A stretch of DNA of 64,000 nucleotides from Mycolicibacterium iranicum (GCF_002101705.1 NZ_LQPC01000030.1:62001-126000), one strand, 5' to 3'. Counted from the stretch's first letter, positions 9,743 to 19,294 are shown. Made by a program: numbers and translations. The notes: generated by a model not told the origin, from the letters alone.

Positions 9743-10447
9743 CTATGCGGCGTCAGTCAGCGCTGGGAGAGGTTTCCATTCGTAGACCGTCGGAACGCAG
9801 CCGTGCATGAGCGACAGATCGACGGCGTCGAGCATCGCCTGGCGCGGCCCCGGCCTGCGCAGGTGCCGGGCGGCCACCGCTACGCGGACGATGCCGTCGC
9901 GGCGCGCGGTGCGCTCGGCGGACATCACCAGGGTTCGGCACCACCACGGCTCGGTCAGGAATCCCTCGCCGATACCAAGCACACGGCCTCGCTCTGTCTC
10001 CTGCCGAACCAGGTCGGCGATTCCGCTCAGACCAGCAAAAAGCCGAAACCCGTTGCGCGGCAGTGCTGTCAGTGTTCCTTGCGAGACGTTCCAGCCCGGC
10101 GCGGCAAAGAGCCTGGTGCGCAGACCGAGGTGTTCGAGCGTGCGGTCGGCGGCCATGAGCCGCAGATTGGCTTCGTGGGCGGGCAGAGCCGCGAATTCCC
10201 CGCGCCGGGTCTTCGTGGCAGCCTCGTCGAATCCGTGCAGCACGATCGCATCGCCGTCGACCCGCTGGTCGACCAGCCAGTCGACCGTCTGGGCGTCGCG
10301 ATCCAGTCGGTACCCGTCCTTGAGCCGGGGCGCGACCAGGAACGACGCGGGAACCCCGCGGTCTTCCAGCTGGGTGCGGAAAGCGACGACCTCGGCGAGC
10401 GTGCGGTCGCTGATCCCGGAAATCGAGACGATCAGTTGTCCTGCCAC
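9743..10447 (-). CDS. DUF2334 polysaccharide-deacetylase-like protein
   Basis: A 234-residue protein (GTG start) resembling the NodB/DUF2334 superfamily and matching Rv0784 by position. Segments ASFLVAPRL, VLHGFDEA and LFAAPGWNVS resemble the metal-binding and core strands of the deacetylase barrel. There is no signal peptide, which is unusual for a cell-wall-acting deacetylase, so the role may be intracellular. A weak GACACT -10 box lies 6 nt upstream of the start. It lies upstream of the FAD dehydrogenase on the same strand, with a 37-bp gap. Confidence 0.8.
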   Translation of the reverse strand: MAGQLIVSISGISDRTLAEVVAFRTQLEDRGVPASFLVAPRLKDGYRLDRDAQTVDWLVDQRVDGDAIVLHGFDEAATKTRRGEFAALPAHEANLRLMAADRTLEHLGLRTRLFAAPGWNVSQGTLTALPRNGFRLFAGLSGIADLVRQETERGRVLGIGEGFLTEPWWCRTLVMSAERTARRDGIVRVAVAARHLRRPGPRQAMLDAVDLSLMHGCVPTVYEWKPLPALTDAA

Positions 10448-10514
10448 GTTCGCAGTGTCGCAACGTCAGGTGTCCTGATGGTGGACAACACTCCGCGTGC
10501 AGGTGTCCGTACGC

Positions 10515-11003
10515 CTACCGCGGCAAGACGTCCTCGATGGCCGAGATGACCTCGGGATCGTCGGGAACGGTACGCGGACGGAAGCGCTTGACCACGTTTC
10601 CGCCGGCAGCCACCAGAAACTTCTCGAAATTCCACTGCACATCGCCGGACTCGCCCGAGTCATCGGCCACTTGGGTCAACTCGGCGTACAGCGGGTGCCT
10701 ATTGGCACCGTTGACGTCGATCTTCTCCAGTAGGGGAAACGTCACCCCGTAGTTGGTGGAGCAGAACGTCTGGATCTCCTCGGCGGTGCCTGGTTCCTGA
10801 CCCATGAACTGGTTGCAGGGCACCCCCACCACCGTGAGGCCCCGGTCGCGGTAGTCCTTGGCCAGCTGTTCCAGGGCGGTGTACTGCGGAGTCAGCCCGC
10901 ACTTCGACGCGACGTTCACGATCAGCACTGCGCCGTCGGCCAATTCGGCCAGTGTGGTGGGCCGGCCGTCGAGTGTGGTGAGCGGAATCTCGGTGAGGGT
11001 CAT
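10515..11003 (-). CDS. Glutathione peroxidase family thiol peroxidase
   Basis: A 162-residue peroxidase of the GPx family. Mycobacteria lack glutathione, so electrons probably come from thioredoxin or mycothiol systems (inference from the phylum). Catalytic residues are visible: Cys in NVASKCGLTPQY, Gln in VPCNQFMGQEPG, and Trp-Asn in WNFEKFLV. The ATG at 11003 was chosen because homology begins at MTLTEIPL and a TAGCGT box lies 7 nt upstream. It follows a tetR gene with a 10-bp gap and may also be read through from it. Confidence 0.92.
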   Translation of the reverse strand: MTLTEIPLTTLDGRPTTLAELADGAVLIVNVASKCGLTPQYTALEQLAKDYRDRGLTVVGVPCNQFMGQEPGTAEEIQTFCSTNYGVTFPLLEKIDVNGANRHPLYAELTQVADDSGESGDVQWNFEKFLVAAGGNVVKRFRPRTVPDDPEVISAIEDVLPR

Positions 11004-11010
11004 GACGCGA

Positions 11011-11016
11011 ACGCTA
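11011..11016 (-). promoter_or_regulatory. -10 box, leaderless glutathione-peroxidase promoter
   Basis: TAGCGT is followed by 7 nt and ATG. The box overlaps the last codons of the upstream tetR gene. Confidence 0.45.
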
Positions 11017-11595
11017 CTCGTAGCCCTCGGGTTCGACCGGACCCGGTGTGAAAAGCATGCGCGCCACGCGCCGGGCGGTCTCGACGGCGTCGGTGTCGGT
11101 GTCGATGACGTCATTGAGCCACAGCATCGCGAATCCGTGCACCAGGGACCAGGCTGCGAGCCCGGCAGCCTGGGGGTCCTCCTTCGCGCGCGCGTCGTCG
11201 AGTGTGCCGACACCAGAGGCCAGCTCGGCGCCGGCGGCGGCCTCGGCGGCGACGAGCTCGGGATCGTCTGGGTTGACGAGCGAGCGGTCGAACATCACCT
11301 CGTAGTGCCCGGGGTGTTCAACGGCGAACTGCACGTACGCCAATGCGGCATCGAGGAATTCGGGTCGCGACTCGGCAAGTGCAGCTGCCAGCATCCGCCA
11401 TCCCTGTGCGGCGAGCGCACTGAACAAGCCGCGCCGGTCGGTGAAGTGGTGTGCCGGTGCAGCGTGCGAAACACCTGCGGCACGGGCCAGTTCCCGCAGT
11501 GAGACGCCGTCGGCTCCGCGTTCGGCGACCAGGACCGCCGCCTGCGCCAGGATCACGGCTTTCAGGTCGCCGTGGTGGTAAGAGCCCCTGGTCAT
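11014..11595 (-). CDS. TetR family transcriptional regulator
   Basis: A 193-residue regulator. The N-terminal helix-turn-helix spans VSLRELARAAGVSHAAPAHHF (about residues 32-52), followed by a ligand-binding helical domain. The start MTRGSYHHGDLK is typical for this TetR subgroup, so the ATG at 11595 is preferred over a longer frame that would run antisense into ptrB. It lies 17 bp after ptrB and 10 bp before the glutathione peroxidase gene on the same strand. Its ligand and targets are unknown. Confidence 0.9.
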   Translation of the reverse strand: MTRGSYHHGDLKAVILAQAAVLVAERGADGVSLRELARAAGVSHAAPAHHFTDRRGLFSALAAQGWRMLAAALAESRPEFLDAALAYVQFAVEHPGHYEVMFDRSLVNPDDPELVAAEAAAGAELASGVGTLDDARAKEDPQAAGLAAWSLVHGFAMLWLNDVIDTDTDAVETARRVARMLFTPGPVEPEGYE

Positions 11596-11612
11596 GATGG
11601 TGTCCCTGCGAG

Positions 11613-13733
11613 TCAGCCGGACTGTTCGGCTTTCGCGACATCGAGAACCCATGCGTACTGGAACGCGGTTTCCTTCCACCGCTCGTAGCGACCGCTGATT
11701 CCTCCGTGTCCGGCGTTCATTTCCGTCTTCAGCAGCACCTTGGCCGACTCGCCGGCCGGGTCGGACTGCGCGTAGCGCAGGGCCGCAACCCATTTCGCCG
11801 GCTCGACGTAATAGACCCTGGTGTCGTTGAGTGACGTCATCGCCAGGATCGCCGGGTAGGTCTTGCTCTCCACGTTCTCGTACGGCGAGTACGACTTCAT
11901 GTAGCGGTAGACCTCGGGGTCTTCCAGTGGATTGCCCCACTCATCCCATTCAGTCACGGTCAGCGGTAGCGAGGGATCCAGGATCGTGGTGAGCGGATCG
12001 ACGAAGGGCACAGTGGCGAGGATGCCGGCGAACAGATCCGGCGCCATGTTGGCCACCGCACCCATCAACAGGCCTCCCGCGCTGCCGCCATAGGCAACCA
12101 TGTTCTCGGGTCTGGTGACGTCGGTTCCGACGAGATGGCCGCCCACGGAGATGAAGTCGGTGAACGTGTTGCGCTTCTCCAGCATCTTGCCGTGCTCGTA
12201 CCATGGCCGACCGAGTTCCCCGCCGCCACGCACATGGGCGATGGCGAAAATCATCCCGCGGTCCAGCAACGAAAGCCGTGCGATCGAGAACCGGGGATCC
12301 TCACAGGATTCGTAGGCGCCATATCCGTACAGCAGGACGGGTGCGGGGTATTGAAGGCCCGCCCGGTGAATAATCGAGATCGGAACGCGCGCACCGTCTG
12401 ACGCGACTGCCCAGTCGCGCCGTTCGACATAATCTTCGGGTCGGTAGTCACCCAGCACGGGCTGCTCGCGCAGCAGGGTGCGTTCGCCCGTGGCCAGGTC
12501 GAGATCGTAGATGCGGACCGGGGTGACGAACGACGTCGCGCCGATCCGCATCTTCGGCGCACTCCAGTTCGGGTTGGCCGACAGCCCGACCGACATGAGC
12601 TCGGAGTCGAACGTGATGTCTTGCGCCTCACCATATCCGGCGTCGAGGATCGGCCACAGCTGGATTCGCGGCAGCGCATCCTTGCGGTAGCTCAGGACGA
12701 GGTGTTCAGCGAAGGCGTCGATAGCGTCGAGCCGCACGTCCTCGCGATGTGCGATCAGCGTTCGGGTGTCGGTGGGATCACTGACAGGCGCCTCGACGAG
12801 GGTGAAGTTCTCGGCACCGTCGTTGTGCAGGATGAGGAACCGGTCCTCCCCTCCGACGACGGCGTGCTCGATCGAATACTCAACCGATTCCCTTCGCGGC
12901 CAGACGATGTCGAACTCCGCCTGTGGGTCCGCAGCGTCGGCGTAGCGCAGCTCCGAGGTCACCGCGCTGCCTGCGGCGATGATGACGTACTTGTTGCTGC
13001 GCGTGCGCCCCACGCCAATCCAGTAGCGTTCGTCGGCCTCGTGGTAGACCCGCTCGGCGGGCAACCCGGCTCCGAGGCGGTGTCGCCATACCGTGTCCGG
13101 ACGCCAGGCGTCGTCGACGGTGACGTAATAGACGGTGTTGTTGTCTGCCGCCCAGGTCACACCGGCTCCAATGCCGACGATCTCGTCGTCGTAGCGCTGT
13201 CCTGTACGTAAGTCCTTGAACCGCAGCGTGTATCGCTCGTCACCCTTGACGTCGACCGAGTACGCGAGGATGTTGCCGTCTACGCTGACGCTCGCGGCGC
13301 CCAGCGAGAAGAAGTCGTGCCCCTCGGCTTCGACGTTCTCATCGAGGAGCACCTGTTCGCCGGGGATCTCGGTGTTCTCGTCGAGCTGAGGCGGATTCCA
13401 GTCGTCGGGATCGGAGACTGGGCAACGGCATTGCACGCCGTACTGCTTGCCCTGGAAACTGCGACCGTAGTACCACCAGTCACCGCGACGGGTGGGAACC
13501 GACAGATCGGTCTCCTTGGTGCGGGCCTTGATCTCGTCGAAGATCTTCTGTCGCAACGGGGCAAGGCCTTCGGTCACGTGCTCGGTGAAGGCGTTCTCCG
13601 CTTCGAGGTAGTCGACGACGTCTTGGCTCTCTTTGTCCCGCAGCCACTCGTACGGGTCGATGAAGACGTCCCCATGATGCTCCCGACGGGTGTCGACCCG
13701 CTTGGCGGTGGGTGCCAACACGTCACCGCTCAC
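11613..13733 (-). CDS. ptrB: Oligopeptidase B (S9 prolyl oligopeptidase family), intact
   Basis: A 706-residue cytoplasmic serine peptidase that cleaves short peptides after basic residues. The N-terminal beta-propeller precedes an alpha/beta-hydrolase domain with the Ser nucleophile in [13 protein letters not shown], the Asp in [10 protein letters not shown] and the His in [11 protein letters not shown]. The GTG start overlaps the purC stop by 4 bp (GTGA), so it is translated as a purC-ptrB unit. In M. tuberculosis this locus is annotated as two parts, ptrBa and ptrBb (Rv0781/Rv0782); here it is a single uninterrupted frame of normal family length. Confidence 0.95.
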   Translation of the reverse strand: MSGDVLAPTAKRVDTRREHHGDVFIDPYEWLRDKESQDVVDYLEAENAFTEHVTEGLAPLRQKIFDEIKARTKETDLSVPTRRGDWWYYGRSFQGKQYGVQCRCPVSDPDDWNPPQLDENTEIPGEQVLLDENVEAEGHDFFSLGAASVSVDGNILAYSVDVKGDERYTLRFKDLRTGQRYDDEIVGIGAGVTWAADNNTVYYVTVDDAWRPDTVWRHRLGAGLPAERVYHEADERYWIGVGRTRSNKYVIIAAGSAVTSELRYADAADPQAEFDIVWPRRESVEYSIEHAVVGGEDRFLILHNDGAENFTLVEAPVSDPTDTRTLIAHREDVRLDAIDAFAEHLVLSYRKDALPRIQLWPILDAGYGEAQDITFDSELMSVGLSANPNWSAPKMRIGATSFVTPVRIYDLDLATGERTLLREQPVLGDYRPEDYVERRDWAVASDGARVPISIIHRAGLQYPAPVLLYGYGAYESCEDPRFSIARLSLLDRGMIFAIAHVRGGGELGRPWYEHGKMLEKRNTFTDFISVGGHLVGTDVTRPENMVAYGGSAGGLLMGAVANMAPDLFAGILATVPFVDPLTTILDPSLPLTVTEWDEWGNPLEDPEVYRYMKSYSPYENVESKTYPAILAMTSLNDTRVYYVEPAKWVAALRYAQSDPAGESAKVLLKTEMNAGHGGISGRYERWKETAFQYAWVLDVAKAEQSG

Positions 13734-14623
13734 GCGGTTCCTCCGATCCAGTCGTCGAACTTCAGTCCCGAGATGCGTTCGTAGGCTTCGATGTAGCGCG
13801 CTCTGGTGGCATCGACGATCTCCGTGGGCAGCGGGGGTGGCGGCTGGTCGCCATGCCGGTCCCACCCGGATTCCGGGCTCGTCAACCAGTTGCGCACGAA
13901 CTGCTTGTCGAAGCTGTTCTGCACCTGCCCCACGACGTAATCATCGGCGGGCCAGTAGCGCGACGAGTCCGGCGTGAACACCTCATCGGCCAGTGTGAAT
14001 TCACCCCGGGAGTCGACGCCGAACTCGAATTTGGTGTCGGCGACGATGATGCCTTTGGTCAGTGCGTGGTCGGCGCCCTGGATGTAGGTGGCCAACGTGA
14101 GGTCCCGCAGCCGCGCGGCACGGTCGGCGCCGATCAGGTCGACGACGTCGTCGAATGTGATGTTGACGTCGTGCTCACCGAAATCGGCCTTGGTGGCCGG
14201 GGTGAACAGCGGTTCGTCGAACTTGCTGGCCTCCACGAGGCCGGCCGGCAGCGGGATTCCGCAGACAGCGCCGGTCCTCTGGTAGTCGATCAACCCGGAG
14301 CCGGTCAGGTAGCCCCGCGCCACCGCCTCGACGGGCAGCATCTCGAGCTGCTTCACGACGAGGGCGCGGCCCAGCACATCTTCGGGGATGCGTTCGTCGT
14401 CGGGCGGTCCGGCGAGATGGTTGGGGGCGCCGAGGAGACCGAAGTAGAACACGCTCATCGCGGTCAGGACACGGCCCTTGTCCGGGATCAGCGAGTCGAG
14501 GACGTAGTCGTAGGCCGAGATGCGGTCCGATGCGACGAACAACAGGTGCCCGTCGTCGATGCGATACAGCTCACGAACTTTGCCGCTGGCCAGATGCTGG
14601 TAGTCGGACAGAGCGGGACGCAT
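13730..14623 (-). CDS. purC: SAICAR synthase PurC
   Basis: A 297-residue phosphoribosylaminoimidazole-succinocarboxamide synthase that joins aspartate to CAIR in de novo purine synthesis. The family motifs are clear: [27 protein letters not shown] at the N-terminus and [13 protein letters not shown] in the ATP/substrate region. The ATG at 14623 is preceded by TAGGCT and a 6-nt spacer. It is followed by ptrB with a 4-bp overlap. Confidence 0.97.
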   Translation of the reverse strand: MRPALSDYQHLASGKVRELYRIDDGHLLFVASDRISAYDYVLDSLIPDKGRVLTAMSVFYFGLLGAPNHLAGPPDDERIPEDVLGRALVVKQLEMLPVEAVARGYLTGSGLIDYQRTGAVCGIPLPAGLVEASKFDEPLFTPATKADFGEHDVNITFDDVVDLIGADRAARLRDLTLATYIQGADHALTKGIIVADTKFEFGVDSRGEFTLADEVFTPDSSRYWPADDYVVGQVQNSFDKQFVRNWLTSPESGWDRHGDQPPPPLPTEIVDATRARYIEAYERISGLKFDDWIGGTA

Positions 14624-14629
14624 CGGGCC

Positions 14630-14635
14630 AGCCTA
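14630..14635 (-). promoter_or_regulatory. -10 box, leaderless purC promoter
   Basis: TAGGCT is followed by 6 nt and the purC ATG. Confidence 0.6.
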
Positions 14636-14664
14636 TCGGTCGTCCGGGGGGCACCTACTTCCAA

Positions 14665-14715
14665 GGGCGAGCGAAGCGACGGGGGAAATACCGAGGGGCG
14701 AGCGAGGCGACGGGG
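14665..14715. repeat. Two direct 20-bp repeats between purC and the Rv0779c-like gene
   Basis: GGGCGAGCGAAGCGACGGGG at 14665-14684 recurs with one A-to-G change at 14696-14715, 11 bp later. The pair lies in the divergent intergenic region upstream of the membrane-protein gene. Its function is unknown. Confidence 0.75.
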
Positions 14716-14736
14716 AGGCGTGGTCTGATCGATCGC

Positions 14737-15369
14737 ATGAAATCTCGGTGGATCCCATACGCCACGACGCCGGCGCGGTTGTTGAGGCAGCTGGTCAGCG
14801 ACATCGTCATGATCACCTGGGCGGCCATCTGGGTGTGGGTGGGCAGCGCGGTGTATTCGGCGGTGTCGACCATCGCCGAATTCGGATATCAACTGGAGGG
14901 TGGCGCCAACGGCGTCGCAGGCAACCTGGACAACGCCGGAAACAGCGCCGACGACGTCCCGTTGATCGGCGACACACTCGCAGGGCCGCTGCGGGGTGCC
15001 GGCGACGCGGCCCGCGAGATCGCGGGTGCGGGCCAGTCCCTCGGCGTGACGGCGGGGTGGCTGGCGTGGCTGCTCGCACTCGCGGTCGCGGCACCGCCGA
15101 TCCTGGCACTGATGATGCCGTGGATGTTTCTGCGGTTGCGGTTCTTCCGGCGCAAGTGGACGGCCGTCACACTGTCGTCGACCGCGGCGGGTGAGGAATT
15201 ACTCGCGCTGCGCGCGTTGGCGAATCGGCCCCTGCCCAAACTGGCGGCCGTGAGTCCAGATCCGGTGGGAGCGTGGCGCAATCAGGACCCCATTGCGATC
15301 CGCGGGCTGGCGGCTCTGGAGTTGCGGGCGTCGGGAATCCGCGCCGCCAACCTCAAACGCAAAGACTGA
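14737..15369 (+). CDS. Conserved mycobacterial membrane protein (Rv0779c-like)
   Basis: About 210 residues, close to the length of Rv0779c, whose position it shares. There are two hydrophobic segments: residues about 19-41 (IVMITWAAIWVWVGSAVYSAV) and about 108-135 (WLAWLLALAVAAPPILALM). Between them lies a Gly/Asn/Asp-rich loop, and the C-terminus is a soluble helical tail. I recognise no catalytic motif. The ATG at 14737 begins MKSRWIPYATTPARLL; a longer upstream frame crosses the direct repeats and is not credible. It converges on the DUF1707 gene. Confidence 0.85.
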   Translation: MKSRWIPYATTPARLLRQLVSDIVMITWAAIWVWVGSAVYSAVSTIAEFGYQLEGGANGVAGNLDNAGNSADDVPLIGDTLAGPLRGAGDAAREIAGAGQSLGVTAGWLAWLLALAVAAPPILALMMPWMFLRLRFFRRKWTAVTLSSTAAGEELLALRALANRPLPKLAAVSPDPVGAWRNQDPIAIRGLAALELRASGIRAANLKRKD

Positions 15370-15373
15370 TCGC

Positions 15374-15428
15374 GAAACTGCATTCCGCGCGGTCCCACCG
15401 CCGAAAACGCCGCGTGGAATGCAGTTTC
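15374..15428. terminator. Inverted repeat (GAAACTGCATTCC family) between convergent genes
   Basis: Arms 15374-15392 and 15410-15428 match at 18 of 19 positions. A second overlapping pair, CCGCCGAAA/TTTCGGCGG (15398-15406 and 15425-15433), could form an alternative stem. The core is shared with the repeat at 39473-39535. Probable bidirectional terminator. Confidence 0.6.
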
Positions 15429-15444
15429 GGCGGAAACGCCCGGG

Positions 15445-16023
15445 TCATTTCAGCAAACGCTTCAACGCCGTGCCGAACGGGTGCTTGGCGGTCACCGATC
15501 CGAACCGCACCTTGCCGGTGACGACGACGTGCAGGGAGCGCGACGGCGGACTCGACGTCACCTTGACCGTCGTGGACGATGCGACGTTGCCTACACCGTT
15601 CAGGTCGGCGGTCGCACCGTCGGGCAGGATCAGCTCGGTGGAGCTGAAATAGTCGTCGATGTCGATCCGCACCACCGGACCTGACAACACTGCAGTGGTG
15701 AAATCCAAGGTGGTCGAACACATTCGGGTGACCAGACGAAGCTGCGGCGGGACCGTCCACTGACCTTTGCGGGAGATTCCCGACATCCAGCTGGTCAACA
15801 CCTCCGGCGCTGCGGGCACCGGTGCGGCATCACGGCGGATATGGGGCAGGTCGGCGATGACGGTGTCGAGCTCACGGCGAGTGCGCGCCGCGATGACGAC
15901 GTCGATCCGTTCGGTGTACTCGTCGAGGGTCAGCATGCCCTGCCCCACGGCGTGCTCGAGGATCTGGGTCACTGCGGCTCGGTCGGCGTCCGATGCCCTG
16001 ATGTCGGGTTGACGAGAGTCCAC
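15445..16023 (-). CDS. DUF1707 domain protein with LiaF-like C-terminus
   Basis: A 192-residue protein. The N-terminal ~55 residues are a DUF1707 domain: IRASDADRAAVTQILEHAVGQGMLTLDEYTERID, then AARTRRELDTVIADLP. The C-terminal half is beta-rich (VRIDIDDYFSSTELILPDGATADLNG) and resembles the toastrack/LiaF-like repeats found in cell-envelope stress proteins. No membrane segment is seen. The GTG start at 16023 has a TAGTCT box 7 nt upstream. The DUF1707 assignment is firm; the function is unknown. Confidence 0.88.
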   Translation of the reverse strand: MDSRQPDIRASDADRAAVTQILEHAVGQGMLTLDEYTERIDVVIAARTRRELDTVIADLPHIRRDAAPVPAAPEVLTSWMSGISRKGQWTVPPQLRLVTRMCSTTLDFTTAVLSGPVVRIDIDDYFSSTELILPDGATADLNGVGNVASSTTVKVTSSPPSRSLHVVVTGKVRFGSVTAKHPFGTALKRLLK

Positions 16024-16030
16024 CGAACCC

Positions 16031-16036
16031 AGACTA
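16031..16036 (-). promoter_or_regulatory. -10 box, leaderless DUF1707-gene promoter
   Basis: TAGTCT is followed by 7 nt and the GTG start. Confidence 0.45.
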
Positions 16037-16098
16037 GGCGGATGCCGGCCGCTCGACGAACCGGTTTCCGATCGCAGGACACCGCAACGCTTTCCGGT

Positions 16099-17517
16099 TC
16101 AGAGAATCGCGCCCGAGGTGTATTTCGCCGCTTCCGGATAGCGTCCCACCAGGTCGTCGACCGCGGCGACCACGCGATCGACCTGATCGCCCGCCGCCCC
16201 GCTGAACACCTGCTTGTCGGCCAGCGCCGTATCGAGTGCCACGCGGTCCAGCGGCAGCCGGGGATCGGCGGCGAGCCGGTCCAGCAGGTCGGGTTCGGCG
16301 CCGCGCTCGCGCATCGCCAGCGCCACCGCCACCGCGTGTTCCTTGATCACCTCGTGTGCGGTCTCGCGGCCGATCCCGGCCCGGACCGCCGCGATCAGGA
16401 TCCGGGTGGTGGCCAGGAACGGCAGGTAGCGGTCGAGCTCCCGCTGGATCACGGCGGGGTAGGCCCCGAATTCGTCGAGCACCGTCAGGAACGTCTCGGT
16501 CTGGCCGTCGAGCGCGAAGAACGCATCGGGCAGCGCCACCCGGCGGACCACCGAGCAGAAAACGTCGCCTTCGTTCCACTGGGCGCCGGCGAGTTCGGCG
16601 GCCATCGAGCCGTATCCACGCAGCACCACCTGAAGTCCGTTCACCCGCTCGCACGAGCGGGTGTTCATCTTGTGGGGCATCGCCGATGAGCCGACCTGCC
16701 CGGGGGCGAACCCCTCGGTGACCAGTTCGTGGCCTGCCATCAGCCGGATGGTGTGCGCCAGCGACGACGGCCCCGCGCCCAGCTGCACGAGGGCCGAGAC
16801 GACGTCGTGGTCCAGTGAACGGGGGTAGACCTGCCCGACGCTGGTGAACACCTCGGTGAAGCCGAGGAATTGGGCGATGCGGGTCTCCAGCTCGGCGAGG
16901 CGCACCGTGTCGCCGTCGAACAGGTCGAGCATGTCCTGGGCGGTGCCCATCGGGCCCTTGATGCCGCGGAGCGGGTAGCGCTTGATGAGCTGTTCGACCC
17001 GCTGCAGAGCGACGAGCATCTCCTCGGCGGCCGATGCGAATCGCTTGCCGAGCGTGGTGGCCTGCGCCGCCACGTTGTGGGACCGCCCGGCCATCACCAG
17101 GTCGCGGTAGAGCGCTGCACGCTCGGCCAGCCGCGCGACGACGGCGACGCCGTGGGCGTGGACGAGTTCTAGCGACCGCCGGATCTGCAACTGTTCGACA
17201 TTCTCGGTGAGGTCGCGGCTGGTCATGCCCTTGTGGACGTGCTCGTGGCCGGCAAGCGCGTTGAACTCCTCGATGCGCGCCTTCACGTCGTGGCGCAACA
17301 CGCGCTCCCGCGAGGCGATCGATGCCAGGTCGACGTTCTCCAGCACCCGCTCGTAGTCGGCGACGACGCCGGAAGGAAGCTCGACTCCCAACTCCGATTG
17401 GGCCCGCAGCACTGCCAGCCACAACCGCCGCTCGGCGACGATCTTCGCCTCGGGCGACCAGATCGCCACCATCTCCTCGCTGGCGTAGCGATTGGCCAGG
17501 ACGTTCGGGATGCTCAC
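16099..17517 (-). CDS. purB: Adenylosuccinate lyase PurB
   Basis: A 472-residue fumarase/aspartase-superfamily lyase acting twice in purine synthesis (SAICAR to AICAR, adenylosuccinate to AMP). The signature loop is VGSSAMPHKMNTRS, and the region HVHKGMTSRDLTEN supplies catalytic His/Ser residues. The length equals the M. tuberculosis protein if the GTG at 17517 (VSIPNVLANRYAS) is used; longer starts overlap the divergent gene's promoter. It is divergent from the DUF429-RelA gene with a 55-bp gap. Confidence 0.96.
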   Translation of the reverse strand: MSIPNVLANRYASEEMVAIWSPEAKIVAERRLWLAVLRAQSELGVELPSGVVADYERVLENVDLASIASRERVLRHDVKARIEEFNALAGHEHVHKGMTSRDLTENVEQLQIRRSLELVHAHGVAVVARLAERAALYRDLVMAGRSHNVAAQATTLGKRFASAAEEMLVALQRVEQLIKRYPLRGIKGPMGTAQDMLDLFDGDTVRLAELETRIAQFLGFTEVFTSVGQVYPRSLDHDVVSALVQLGAGPSSLAHTIRLMAGHELVTEGFAPGQVGSSAMPHKMNTRSCERVNGLQVVLRGYGSMAAELAGAQWNEGDVFCSVVRRVALPDAFFALDGQTETFLTVLDEFGAYPAVIQRELDRYLPFLATTRILIAAVRAGIGRETAHEVIKEHAVAVALAMRERGAEPDLLDRLAADPRLPLDRVALDTALADKQVFSGAAGDQVDRVVAAVDDLVGRYPEAAKYTSGAIL

Positions 17518-17572
17518 GAACACACAGCTTAGAAGCACCCTGCCGTGCCGGACCTACGGCACAGTAGAGGCC

Positions 17573-19294
17573 ATGCATTTCGTCGGCCTCGATCTCGCAT
17601 GGGGTGAGAAGAACCAGACCGGCGTCGCGGTGGTCGATTCCGACGGGCGGCTGCTCCATGTGGGCGCCGCGCACGACGACGACAGCATCGCCACGGCCGT
17701 CGCACCGTTCACCAAGGACGACTGCCTGGTCGCCATCGACGCGCCGCTGATCGTGAAGAACGCGACCGGGCACCGGCCGGCGGAGACGCAGTTCAACCGG
17801 GATTTCCAGCGGTTCGAGGCGGGCGCCCGACCGGCGTTCACCGACCGTCCCGAGTTCAAGCATCCAAGGGCGGCGCGCATCGCCGAACGTCTCGGTCTCG
17901 ACATGGACCCGTCGTCGAGTTCGTCGCGCCGTGCGATCGAGGTGTATCCGCATCCGGCGACGGTGGTGCTGTTCGAGCTTGAGAAGACGTTGAAGTACAA
18001 GCGCGGTCCCTTCGCGGACCGACACCGTGAGCTGCTGCGGTTGATGACGCTGATCGAGGGCCTCGACGACGCGACGCCGAGGCTGCGCGTCAACCGCAGC
18101 GTCGCGTGGGTCGAACTCCGGAAAAGGGTCGAGGCCGCCACCAAACCGAGTCATCTGGACCGCGACGAGGACCCGGTCGACGCTGTCATCTGCGCCTACG
18201 TGGGTTTGTTCTGGTACCACCGGCCCGAGGACGTGACGATCTACGGCGATGCGGCGAGCGGCTACATCGTCACGCCGTCGCTGCCGGAGGCTCGCCGCGC
18301 GAAGACGCGACCCCCCGTCAAAACGACGGCCCGGGCTGCGCCGTCGGCCGCGGTGGCCGAGTACGCGGCCCGACGACCCGCTTTGGTGGAATCGACGGAC
18401 CACTATCTGCAGCTGGTCACCGCGCTTCTCGACGACGCAGGCATCAACTACCTGTCCGTCACTGCCCGCACCAAGAGCGTCGAGTCGTTCGCGGCGAAAA
18501 CGCAACGCCGCGCCCTCGACGGCACGCCGCTGTTCACCGAGCCCCTTGTCGAGATCACCGATCTGATCGGGCTGCGGGTCATCACGTATCTGCGTGAGGA
18601 CGTCGACAGCGTAGCCAATCTGCTCGCCGAGGAGATGCGGCTGCTTGACGACCGCGACATGGGGCAGGAGACCGCCCGCGAAGGGCGGTGGGGTTACGCG
18701 AGCAGACATCTGCTTGTCGGCGTGGAAGGCGTGCAGCAGCCGGCCTCGATCCAGGTGCGCACGGTGCTGCAGCATGCGTGGGCGGAGTTCGAGCACGAGA
18801 TCCGTTACAAGGGCTCGATTCCCGCCGCACACGTGCCCGACCTGGACCGGCGCTTCACGTTGGCCGCCGGCTTACTCGAGCTCGCCGACCGGGAGTTCTC
18901 CGCGGTCAGGGAACGGCTCCGGACCTCGATGCCCGACACCACCGCACCCGAGACGACCAGCGATCCGCGGATACCGACCGCAGTGCTGGCGACCTATCTG
19001 GGCAACAGGTTCCCCGATGCCGGGTGGTCGCGCACCGACCACTACGCGTGGATCGCCGGACTGCTGCTCGACCTCGGAATCGATTCGATCGACGAGGTCG
19101 ACGACGTGCTCGACGGGATCGACACCGACGCCGTCAACGCCGCCATGGGCTACCGGTATCCCGCCGGCGCCGTGCGCCGCCTCGACGATGCGCTGCTGGC
19201 CGTCTTCGGCCGCCGATACCTTGAGCTGCAAGGCAATTCGCACCGAACCAAACTGTTGGAGACCAGATTGGCGCGGCTGGAAGCGGAGTCCTAG
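17573..19294 (+). CDS. RNase H-like (DUF429) - RelA/SpoT synthetase fusion, MS_RHII-RSD type
   Basis: A 573-residue two-domain protein. Residues 1 to about 235 are a DUF429 RNase H-fold nuclease domain with acidic motifs DLAWGEKNQTG, AIDAPL, EVYPHPA and DAVICAY. A basic Ala/Pro linker follows. Residues about 280-470 are a (p)ppGpp-synthetase domain: RTKSVESFAAK (about 299-309), EITDLIGLRV (about 327), GYASRH (about 374) and IQVRT...HAWAEFEHE (about 393-408). This architecture matches MS_RHII-RSD of M. smegmatis, reported as both RNase HII and (p)ppGpp synthetase. In classical synthetases the last motif reads E-I-Q-I-R-T; here Ser replaces the Glu. The C-terminal ~100 residues are not recognised. 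The stop interlocks with the permease stop in CTAG. Confidence 0.93.
   Translation: MHFVGLDLAWGEKNQTGVAVVDSDGRLLHVGAAHDDDSIATAVAPFTKDDCLVAIDAPLIVKNATGHRPAETQFNRDFQRFEAGARPAFTDRPEFKHPRAARIAERLGLDMDPSSSSSRRAIEVYPHPATVVLFELEKTLKYKRGPFADRHRELLRLMTLIEGLDDATPRLRVNRSVAWVELRKRVEAATKPSHLDRDEDPVDAVICAYVGLFWYHRPEDVTIYGDAASGYIVTPSLPEARRAKTRPPVKTTARAAPSAAVAEYAARRPALVESTDHYLQLVTALLDDAGINYLSVTARTKSVESFAAKTQRRALDGTPLFTEPLVEITDLIGLRVITYLREDVDSVANLLAEEMRLLDDRDMGQETAREGRWGYASRHLLVGVEGVQQPASIQVRTVLQHAWAEFEHEIRYKGSIPAAHVPDLDRRFTLAAGLLELADREFSAVRERLRTSMPDTTAPETTSDPRIPTAVLATYLGNRFPDAGWSRTDHYAWIAGLLLDLGIDSIDEVDDVLDGIDTDAVNAAMGYRYPAGAVRRLDDALLAVFGRRYLELQGNSHRTKLLETRLARLEAES

Noticed and set aside
16034..18832. 932-codon minus-strand frame spanning purB and the DUF429-RelA gene
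   Set aside because: It crosses two well-supported genes in another frame or strand and has low-complexity Arg-rich sequence.
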